From Sorghum bicolor (lineage: Eukaryota; Streptophyta; Magnoliopsida; Poales; Poaceae), in contig NC_012875.2 in NCBI RefSeq assembly GCF_000003195.3, forward strand, positions 15,224,387 through 15,288,386: 64,000 nucleotides of DNA, read 5' to 3'. A model generated the notes under the pieces. That model made no database searches. It was not told the origin of the DNA and worked only from the letters and a program-made list of their open reading frames with translations. The position numbers and the translations under genes are program-made. Below are positions 55,795-64,000 of this stretch, in pieces. Numbering within the stretch: position 1 is the first letter of the stretch; each line of letters begins with the position of its first letter.

Positions 55795-56508
55795 TGTTGA
55801 CACCATTTTTGGACACGTACCCAGGATTGGTAGAGTATAGATCGGCAAGATAGGGCAACAGTAACTGGTCTGCAGGGGAGTTGTCGATGAAGGTGGTTGC
55901 CGATGAAGGGACGGCTGAATGTGACTAAGTTTATGAGTGGTGATGCGTTCATGCCGATGGTCAGCGTTAGCCTTGTCGATGGCTACGATGAGGAGTCTGC
56001 CAATGACTAAGAAGGGGAACATGAAGGTTGCCGATTGGTCCGTGATGGTGTCCCAGTTTGTCACGGGAGGATAGTTTTGTGCTTTCCTTAGTTATTTAAA
56101 TTGTTTTGTATACGGATTCTGTTTAATTTGGAATTCGAGTTCTAGTCGTGTCTGATTGTAGCTCTTTGGGCAGGGTATAAATGTAGACCCTAGGGCCTTG
56201 TAATGGATAATCAATCAATCAATCAAACACAAGTTTTTACTCATATTCCAGCATCTACTTTTTCGACGACTTCGTCATATTTTCCTTTTCATTACGAGTT
56301 ATTAGGAGTTCGTCGACTTAAGCTCAGCGTATTCTCAAGTTTCGCGTGAATACCTCTTGGCCGTGGCATCCGGGCGCATCGCTGTTATCGGGACCAAAGT
56401 ATTCGAGTTATCACCTTTGCCGATAGTAAGGTCAAATCGGCTGGCACGCCTTAACGTTTGAATTGGGTATTAGCCCTTTTTGTTTGCAGATCCACTTTTG
56501 CATCAGCA
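55795..56508 (+). repeat. TAT-e 3' LTR, 714 bp
   Basis: TGTTGACACC... to ...TTTTGCATCAGCA (mutated end). Confidence 0.92.
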
Positions 56509-57172
56509 ACTAGATTGAGAGAGATAGAGTGGAGGTGTAGATCGGAGGAAGCCCGGCCTGTCGATGTCTACTCCGAGGTTGTACCTGCGGGATCAAGTTC
56601 TCCTAACCCGAAGCTTGTTCCTAGGATTCTTCACTATTTCGACTTCTAAATACTAGTAAGTTCTTGTTTTATTGTTCTTTGGTTTATGAGTTTACTTTAA
56701 TCTCTTCGCGTAGAGTTTAGAGTAATCATCTCTAGCGTAGACGTGGTGTTTGGGCTAGGATACTCATAGATATCCCCTGACTAGCTGGACCGTGGTAGAA
56801 GCGAGGAACGTGACATTTCCAAGTTACCTTTGCAGCCCATATCCCGTTAGTAGGATCGATAGGGTTTATAGGTGCGGGTTGAACATCCTCTGTGGCGTCT
56901 AGAATCCGTGAGCCTCCTCAATAGAACAGTAGATTATCCTTACCAAGGTTAGAACCAGATTACGGTTGTAGTCTTCTCTATACATCGCTCACATCGAGAA
57001 ACATTCTTTGTAGCCTAAAGGTTAGTAGTAATAGACCAGGTTAGTCAGATGCACTCTTTCTCCTAGTGGTAAAAATATAAATACGATACTCTGGATAACA
57101 TCGCGGGTGAAGTGCTCACCGATATCCGTGCGCTTGTGGATCAATTCCTTATTGCGTTCCCAAATATCAACA
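56509..57172 (+). repeat. ATH-6 3' LTR, second half
   Basis: Matches 32582-33246 of the ATH-6 5' LTR and ends AAATATCAACA. It is followed by the ccatg target copy. Confidence 0.92.
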
Positions 57173-57177
57173 CCATG

Positions 57178-57708
57178 CCCCTAAAACCAACATACATTCA
57201 GCTCCAGATGGCAGATCAGACATTCCGAAAGGTTGAAGGTATAGTAACTCATGTCCCTGTCAAAATAGACGATTATTTTGTCCATACAGACTTTTAGGTT
57301 ATTGACATGGGAGAAGACGAGTACGATCCACCCATCATCCTTGGGAGACCGTTCCTCAGCACCGTTAAAGCAGTCATCTACATTGGAACCGAAGAAGTCC
57401 ACATACACTTCCCCTCTGAGAAGGTACGCCGCTATTTTACTGACCCTAACTATATAGTTGAAGACTCTAAGCAGGTCAGGACAAGAAGAAGACGACGCAA
57501 CCGCAACCAGAGGAGGCAAATCATCAAGGACGGATGGGCAGACTACGAGGGAGAAGTGGTAAGGTCTGAAGACATACAGCTTGAACAGAACTATCCTGAG
57601 GAGACCGTAGCACCGAGTCAGGTGTGGAGAGAGAAGATAGTTATACACGAAGAGGAGGCGCCGCCGGAACCACCGACTACGCCATCCAGCGAATCCCAGG
57701 ACGACTGA
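57178..57708 (+). pseudogene. pro: ATH-5 second protease-like unit, C-terminal part
   Basis: PLKPTYIQLQMADQTFRKVE, a TAG near 57297, then IDMGEDEYDPPIILGRPFLS as in retropepsins, an Arg-rich run (TRRRRRNRNQRR) and an acidic tail to TGA at 57706-57708. The equivalent frame in ATH-9 is 63054-62653. No RT follows. Confidence 0.8.
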
Positions 57709-58357
57709 GAAAACGAAGAGTCCCATTCGGAGGACTTAAAAACGCCGAACGCCTTGCCAAGAGGTAAACTTGGTAGTTATCCCTTTCCTTTCAAATCATT
57801 TACTTTTTCTTAAAAATAAGCTAGTTCAGTTAATCAGGTTCGTATCATCTTGAAAAGAAAAATAAAAATGTTAAAACCAGTAAGCCCCATGTGAGTATAC
57901 AAGTGGCATAAAACCCATAAGTACATTCACTGTGGTGGCATAAATAATAATAATATAAAAATATTCTTCTACTCTATAAAAATGAAAATATAAAAATATA
58001 TATATAAAATTGTGATCCTACAAAAGAAAGTAGCATTTATTGAGGAGGCTCAACATGATAAAGGCTAGATATTTATGCTAACACTTAATCAGTTCCACAA
58101 AGCTTTGTTGTCTATTTGAGCTCCATAGAATTCAAGGATCAAGAAGACTAGCAGACGGAGGTCATCCTAATCGCTATCAGGGTGTTGCCAACTTTCAAAT
58201 ACACCTCCACCACCTGCTAGCTACATGAGAAGAAATTACGTCAAAATCCAGCTTGGGGGAGAGCACCCCCAGTTATCCCATTAAGTATTTCTATCTACAT
58301 TTATACCTATACTATAAAAATATACATAACCATGAAAAACCAAATAAAGATTTTGTG

Positions 58358-58424
<67 letters not shown>

Positions 58425-58815
58425 TCTGCTTAGTGTGCTTAATAAATAAATAAACTGGCTATGCTAAACTGAATCTTAATAATAAAACTCTAGCATTGAT
58501 ATGATGAATAGTTGCTCTGCCTAATTTTCAAATTTGAAGTTCTCTCTCAAGTTTAGACATAACTGTTATAATTTAAAGCTTGCTCTAAAACCTGAACTTG
58601 TGCGAAGAGAACTTGATCTAAAGTCTAAGTTGTTAACGGATATGATATGGGATCTGTTCCTAGAGATGCTAGAAATCTGGAGAATTTTATCTTTGAAAAT
58701 CATTAAAATAACACATGATGAGTTCCTCTATGATGAGAGTTTAAATTCCTACCACAGCCATACCTACATGCTTGCTAGACTTTGAACCACACATTTACTT
58801 TTTACTGCTTATGAG
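57709..58815 (+). other. ATH-5 3' non-coding region
   Basis: No gene. Shares the AGCTTGGGGGAGAG tract with ATH-4, ATH-7 and ATH-9. Confidence 0.6.
58361..58422. repeat. (AT)31 microsatellite
   Basis: About 62 bp of uninterrupted AT. Homologous positions in ATH-4, ATH-7 and ATH-9 have only about 14-18 bp. Confidence 0.9.
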
Positions 58816-59272
58816 TGTGACAGAACCACCCAATTTATACAAGCTTAAGTACGAATGTCCCCGTTTAACACGTTGACACGCGCATACTCTCACTTATATA
58901 AACCCGGTAGTCTGCCGAGTATCACGAAGGACCTCGGTAAATCAACCTTACACCAAGATCGCATGATTAAGCAAATACACATCACATACACGGAGATTTG
59001 CAGCGGAAATAATATTACAAAAGAGTTTCCAAATAATAGTACAAGTTTGGATTTTCCAAATTCATTAGAAAACAACATAGCTTTCAAATGATTACAATAA
59101 CATAAGTTCCAAAAACATTGCTAGCATAAGTGACATCCTCCGACAAAAGCATATAGATGAGAACACTATATGGAATCACCGAGCCCACCGGCGGTTAGCC
59201 ACCATCTTTAGCAGGCTGAAGACTTCACCTGCAACAGGGTGGGATAAACCCTGAGTACTCGAATGTACTCAG
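58816..59272. other. Unassigned fragment, probably part of an LTR
   Basis: Begins TGTGACAGAACCACCC, which is LTR-start-like, has TATATAAACC near 58896 and ends GAATGTACTCAG at the ATH-9 LTR. It has no match elsewhere in the window and no gene. Confidence 0.4.
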
Positions 59273-60506
59273 TGTTGATATTTGGTAACGCAATAAGGAA
59301 ATGATCCGCAAGCGCACGGATATCAGTGAGCATTTCACCCGGGAGGTTTTCCAGAGTATCGTATTTATATTTTTACCACTGGGAGAAAGGGTGCATCTGA
59401 CTAACCAAATCTATTGCTACTATCCCTTTAGGCTACAAAGAATATCGCTCGATGTGAGTGATAAATAGAGAAGACTGCAACCGTAGTCTCCTTCTAACCT
59501 TGGTAAGGATGTTCTACTGTTCTAATGGGGAGGCTAACAGAATCTAGACACCACAAAGGATGTTCATCCCGCACCTATATACCCTATCCTTCCTGCTAAC
59601 GAGATGTGATCTGCAAAGGTAACTCGAAATTGTCACGTTCCTCACTACTACCACGGTCCAGCTAGTCAGGGAATATCTATGAGTACCCCAGCCTAAACAC
59701 CACGTTTACGCCAGCAATGATTACTCTAAACTCTGTGCAAAGAGATTAAAGTAAACTCATAAACCATAAGAACAATAAAACAAGAACTTACTAGAATTTA
59801 GAAGTCGAAATACTGAAGAATCCTAGGAGCAAGCTTCGGGTTAGGAGAACTTGATCCCGCAGGTACAAGCTTGGAGTAGACACCAACAGGCCGGGCTTCC
59901 TCCAATCAACACCTCCACTCTATCTCTCTCAATCTAGTACAAACTAGAAGATCTATTTCTACTTTACATTGGTTGCTAAGCCTAAAAAGAAATATTAATT
60001 AGAGAAGAGGTTTTCCTTCGAGGGCACCCCTCAATCTCTATGATAATTTCTTGTCTTCTCCAGGGGCCAGGGGGGTCTCCATATATAGTCCGCCTCCTCT
60101 ATGCGTTTTTAGGTCGGTAGGCGAGGTGGTACTATGTTTTCCTTGATCCAATAGGTCGGTGCAACGTCGTGTGCGAAGAGAGTCCCGAAGGGCTTCCAGA
60201 GGTGGGCGGGCGCCCAGGTCACCAGGGCGGGCGCCCTGGGCCTGGCCCCTTTCGGCCTCCGCTTCCTTCCTGTGGCTTCTGGTGTCTTCTAGATGGTAGA
60301 AAATTGCACGGTGCGTTGATATCTCTATGTAATCCCGACATGTGGGCCTTTCTTCCTTATTTCCTGATAACCCCCTGCAAAAATAGACAAACACCAAAAC
60401 TCGTGGAATTCTGTCAGATAAAACCCTAAGTCTAGATTTTGATTTCATTTGGATCCTTTTCTTTGTTTATTTGATAATTAAATTTGATACTTAAGGACCG
60501 TCAACA
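59273..60506 (-). repeat. ATH-9 3' LTR, 1234 bp
   Basis: TGTTGACGGTCC at 60506 to ...CAAATATCAACA at 59273. It contains the paired GC-rich motif (60207-60238). The left flank is ctcag (59268-59272). Confidence 0.9.
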
Positions 60507-62652
60507 AACTCCCCCAAGCTTACCTCTTGCTCGTCCCTGAGCAAGGATAGACTCAACTATGGATCATAAGTTGTTGCAATATCTTTAAAAATTGACGGTA
60601 CACATGCTTTTTAGATAAGATCTTATCTCTGAGTTAGAGTAAACTGTCAAGACTTAAAACTTACTTACTTTACCTTTCACCATGGGACTTGTAACTGTCA
60701 CTTCTTTCTTGAGAGGTTAAAAGATAGAACAGTCTAGTCAAGTGCCATGTCTCTTATTCTTGATCAGCTATAGCTCTGGGATTTTTTGCAGATTTTCAAA
60801 TAAAACTCAGAGATTCCTTGTATGACTCTCTCAGATCTCTCTTTTATGGTATTTCTGGATCCTTACCAAGGCAGTGATGGTATATGCCTTCTCTCAAGAT
60901 ATGTGGTATTTATGATATAAGGCATAGTGACATTGCCTTCTCTCTCACCCTACTCTAATAAGGCTTTATCTGGAGCTCATAGGTGGGAGATAAAATATAC
61001 ATACTTACAAGACATTTATTGCATAGTCAAACCATGGATCCAAAGAAACAAATCAATAAGCCAAATCAAGATGTGCATGTGTGGCGACTGAATGGTGATA
61101 ACAATGATGGAAACAATGGTGGTGGAAGTCTAATTCTACTTCTTTTGAGGGGATACATACCTTCCTTGCTTTTTGAAACTTTATGAAGAGAATGAGATGC
61201 TCTATATTTTTCTTTTCTCTCAGGTGGGTATCTTGTATCCCTAATTCTACTGTCGGACACTTGTCCATTTTTACCTCTCGTCTCACTTTTTCTTTTCTTT
61301 CGAGGTTCCGAGCACTTGCTCCTTTTTATTTCCTCGTATTTTTCTTTTTTTTAGAGCACTCATCTCTTGAGATAATATAGCAAGTGGTAGTAACAAGATA
61401 ACTTGAACATTTATTTCACAAGGAAGAACAAAATTATTTTTGGCTATTCTCTCCCAGATTAGGAGTAGAATATTTTTGGGTGATTCTGGAGATGGAAATG
61501 TATGGATATATGTGGATGGTACTTCCGGAGTAGAAGTAGCATGTGTGAGTGAACGTGCAAGTGAATCTTGATTTAACCACATGACAAGCTCCCAAGGGTC
61601 TACACAGCTTGACCACACTCAATGCTCATAAGCAGTAAAAAGTAAATGTGTGGCTCGAAGTCTAGCAAGCATGTATATATGGCTGTGGTAGGAATTTAAA
61701 CTCTCATCATACAGGAACTCATCATGCAACATTTTAAAGATTTCCAAAGATAAAATTCTCCAGAATTCTAGCATCTCTAGAAACAGATAAACAGCAGCTC
61801 AACCTTCCCATATCGTATCCGTTAACAACTTAGATTTCAGATCAAGTTTTCATCCCACAAGTTTAGGTCTAGAGCAAGCTTTAAATTATAACAGTTATGT
61901 CTAAACTTGAGAGAGAACTTAAAATGTGCAAATTAGGCAGAGTAACTATTCATCATTTCCATGCTTGAGTTTTATTTAGATACAGATTAGCATAGCCACT
62001 TTATTTATTTATTAAACACACTAAGCAAAAGACATATATATATATAAGCATAAAATCTTTATTTGGTTTTTCATAGTTATGTATATTTATATTCTAAAAT
62101 AATATAAGTATAAAGATAGATAGATAGAAATACTTATTGAGATAAATGGGGGTGCTCTCCCCCAAGCTGAATTTTGACGTAATTTCTCTTGATGTAGCTA
62201 GCAGGTGGCAGAGGTGTATTTGAAAGTCAGCAGCATTATGACAGCGATTAGAATATCCTCCGTCTGTCAGTCTTCTTGATTCTTAGATTCTGTGGAGCTT
62301 GAATAGACAACAAAGCTTGTGGAACTGATTAAGTGTTAGCATAAATATCTAGCCTTTATCATGTTGAGACTCCTTAATAATTATTACTCCCTGTTTTTAT
62401 ATTTTTATTTTATAAAGCAGAAAAATATTTTTATTTTATTTTTATGCCACCACAGTGAATTACTTATGGGTTTTATGCCACTCGTATCCTCACATGGGGC
62501 TTACTGTTTTTCACATTTTTACTTTCTGTTTAGAACTTAATTAACTAAGTGAACTACTTGAAATAATTGAAAGGGAGAGGATAACTACCAAGTTTACCTC
62601 TTGGCAAGGCGTTTGGTGTTTTTAAGTCCTTCGAACAGGACTCTCCTCCTTT
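60507..62652 (-). other. ATH-9 3' non-coding region
   Basis: Terminal purine tract next to the LTR (plus AACTCCCCCAAGCT, 60507-60520) and a second at 62155-62168. Short open frames here show no homology. The part from 61380 leftwards extends beyond where ATH-4 and ATH-5 are truncated, so it is the only complete 3' region in the window. Confidence 0.6.
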
Positions 62653-63110
62653 TCAATTATCCTGAGGTTCGTTGGGTGGCGTAGTCGGTACTTCCGGCAG
62701 CGCCTCCTCTTCATGTATAGTTATCTTCATTTTCCACACCTGACTTGGTGCTTCGGTCTCCTCTGGATAATTCTGTTTAAACTCAACGTCTTCTGACCTT
62801 ACAACTTCTCCTTCGTAGTCTGCCCATCCGTCCTTGATGATTTGCCTCCTCTGGTTGCGGTTGTGTCGTCTTCTTCTTGTCCTAACCTGCTTAGAATCTT
62901 CAACTATATAGTTAGAATCATTAAAGTAATGGCGTACCTTCTCAGAGGGGAAATACACGTGGACTTCTTCGGTTCCAATGTAGATGATAACTTTGATAGT
63001 GTCGAGGAATGGTCTTCCAATGATGATGGGTGGATTGTACTCGTCTTCTCCCATATCAATGTTCTAAAAATCATCTGGAGCTAAATATATATTGGTTGTA
63101 GGGGCATGGT
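62653..63110 (-). pseudogene. pro: ATH-9 second protease-like unit, C-terminal part
   Basis: IDMGEDEYNPPIIIGRPFLD, Arg-rich TRRRRHNRNQRR and acidic tail to a TAA at 62653-62655. Upstream, a stop near 63065 separates it from the sequence around the ATG at 63105. Confidence 0.78.
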
Positions 63111-63640
63111 TCCATGCAGGAGCTGATAGTGACTGCGGCCATTATGTTGACGTTAGATCCGGTGTCGTAGAGTGTTTTCTAAAAAGAGTATCTGTTGGTT
63201 GTGCACTCGATGCTTGGAACACCAGGGTCGTCCTTCTTGATCAAGAAAGGTGACTTGAGTCGACGATCTTGACCTCCTTGAGCTGCAGTGACCATCTTAG
63301 CTGACTCGGTCCACATTTGCTTGTTCCAGTTCCTCCTATTGGTCCTCTTCCTTGGTTCATGTCAGGATTGCTCTGAAGTTTATGTAGTCTTGTTCTTGAA
63401 GGAAAATCTCCATCTTCCCCTTGATGTAGAGACTGATCTTGGCAGCATTAGCGTAGATGACAGCTCTGGTGTTTAGGAATAGCCTCCCTAAGATGATGGG
63501 TGCCCTCTCCTCAGTACCAGTCTCTATCACCACGAAGTTTGCTGGAGCGTACAAGGTACCAACTTGGACACAGAGGTTCTTTAATATTTCCTTTGGGAAA
63601 CTAAGTGTCTGATCTCCATTGTGTTTGTGCTCGTAGATCC
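63111..63640 (-). pseudogene. pro: ATH-9 first protease-like unit and linker
   Basis: FPKEILKNLCVQVGTLYAPA and APIILGRLFLNTRAVIYANA, then a frame disturbance near 63400 and a linker matching ATH-5 31750-32010. The active-site segment upstream (LCDFGSSVNIMP in ATH-5) is not present, because the sequence switches to leader at about 63640. Confidence 0.72.
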
Positions 63641-64000
63641 CGGTTCTTCACTTAATGGAATCTAGGAGTTGTAAAACGCCTTCACGTTTCTCAAAATGTG
63701 TCCTGCTCATAGAGACAAGGCAGAGATCAAGTGCATGGGCTCTGTTGGTGGAAAACACCAACAAAACCAAAAGTGTATTTGTTCTTTTCTAACCTTAACC
63801 ATAGTGAGCAAGACAAAGTTGATGGATCATGAGTGTAGCATTTAAAACATTTGTTAGATCAGATGGCTCAACCTAATGGAAAGATAATCTATCTATATTT
63901 ATGTTTTGTTTTTATCTTCCAAAGATTGAATGTGCAACATATTAGCTTATATGTTTAGGAGCGTGGGATTACGAAGGTAGTACTAAGAACAAAGATTAAG
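63641..64000 (-). other. ATH-9 leader-like region
   Basis: Matches ATH-4 24130-24500 and ATH-7 51000-51350 on the opposite strand, including GTTGGTGTTTTCCACCAACA, an inverted repeat. No gene. Confidence 0.6.

Larger units (their letters stand above)
54076..56508 (+). mobile_element. TAT-e: 3' part of a Tat element (antisense PMD gene start, promoter, 3' LTR) in the ATH-6 3' LTR
   Basis: Starts abruptly inside exon 2 of the PMD gene and continues to its promoter and a 714-bp LTR. The right flank continues as the second half of the ATH-6 LTR, so TAT-e inserted there; the left end was lost by deletion. Confidence 0.85.
32030..57172 (+). mobile_element. ATH-6: Athila-lineage element inflated to 25 kb by nested insertions
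   Basis: 5' LTR 32030-33246 and the 3' part of the 3' LTR at 56509-57172 have the same orientation and bracket the ccatg target duplication. Internal: primer site, gag, protease, RT up to 35752; ATH-7 is inserted there. The rest of pol and the first half of the 3' LTR are missing. The shared LTR halves differ at about 22 of 664 positions by my count (about 3.3%). Confidence 0.88.
57173..58815 (+). mobile_element. ATH-5, right half: end of protease region and 3' non-coding
   Basis: Resumes the protease codons interrupted at 32029, ends with a basic/acidic tail, then non-coding sequence with a purine tract (58250-58263) and a long (TA)n. Homology to related elements stops at 58815. Confidence 0.85.
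59273..64000 (-). mobile_element. ATH-9: gag-pro-type Athila-lineage element, 3' part
   Basis: Minus strand: 3' LTR 60506-59273 preceded by a purine tract (60520-60507), 3' non-coding to 62640, protease units 62653-63110 and about 63357-63640, and leader-like sequence to the window edge. It belongs with ATH-5 in the pro and 3' regions. It contains the empty target site of ATH-6. Confidence 0.82.

Noticed and set aside
57181..57726. Minus-strand 181-codon frame opposite the ATH-5 protease tail
   Set aside because: Shadow of the protease frame; the parallel plus-strand shadow at 62842-63084 lies opposite the ATH-9 protease.
61283..61618. Minus-strand 111-codon frame in the ATH-9 3' region
   Set aside because: Low complexity, no homologous open frame in ATH-4 (25739-25954 is the other strand and short).
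1..64000. Host gene, CRISPR array, integrated virus or Helitron
   Set aside because: No host-type exon set, regular spacer array, viral movement/coat genes or Helitron ends were seen; all long frames are gypsy-type.

Overview
The window is a stack of nested Ty3/gypsy LTR retrotransposons from a plant nuclear genome. I infer a grass, from the Tat- and Athila-type families and the style of nesting; the species cannot be told. I see no host protein gene, rRNA, tRNA or CRISPR array. Every long coding stretch is gag, protease, RT, RNase H, integrase or an extra retroelement ORF.

Two groups dominate. (1) Tat-lineage copies (here TAT-a to TAT-e) have ~700-bp LTRs of the form TGTTGACACC...TTTGCATCAACA, gag-pro, a pol with two RNase H domains, and an antisense spliced gene with its own TATA box. 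That gene encodes a plant mobile domain (PMD) protein. (2) Athila-lineage copies (ATH-1 to ATH-9) have 1.2-1.65-kb LTRs starting TGTTGACGG, a primer site matching the 3' end of tRNA-Asp (TGGCGCCGTTGCCGGGGA), and mostly broken or gag/gag-pro-only interiors. A decayed third gypsy element (GYP-1) lies at 18112-20425.

Layout. 1-12228: TAT-a (+), very young, left LTR cut by the window edge. It sits inside ATH-1 (-, 12229-13818), which sits inside the LTR of ATH-2 (-, 13819-15449), which sits inside ATH-3 (-, 15450-18111), which sits inside GYP-1 (+). 20426-25953: ATH-4 (+), also in GYP-1, carrying a 96-bp relic of a solo LTR. 25954-27660: TAT-b (-) fragment inserted in TAT-c (+, 27661-28082). 28083-32029 and 57173-58815: the two halves of ATH-5 (+), split by ATH-6 (+, 32030-57172, target duplication ccatg). 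ATH-6 is itself interrupted by ATH-7 (+, from 35753), which holds TAT-d (-, 39039-50354, target duplication atact) and a solo LTR (-, 51950-53463, target duplication cgctg). An unassigned fragment (53683-54075) follows, then TAT-e (+, to 56508), inserted in the ATH-6 3' LTR. 58816-59272 is unassigned. 59273-64000 is ATH-9 (-), whose protease region preserves the uninterrupted target of ATH-6.

The most interesting system is in the Tat family. The antisense PMD gene of TAT-a is open through six predicted exons (955 residues). Its promoter carries a 36-bp module (CATCGGCA - 8 nt - TAACGGT - 5 nt - TGCCGATG) that keeps exact spacing in all five occurrences seen, in TAT-a, TAT-d and TAT-e. The same GCCGAT/ATCGGC word occurs about 100 times in the 12.2 kb of TAT-a, against about 5 in 13.7 kb of neighbouring sequence. 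I infer a self-recognition or anti-silencing system; this is a hypothesis, not shown by the sequence.
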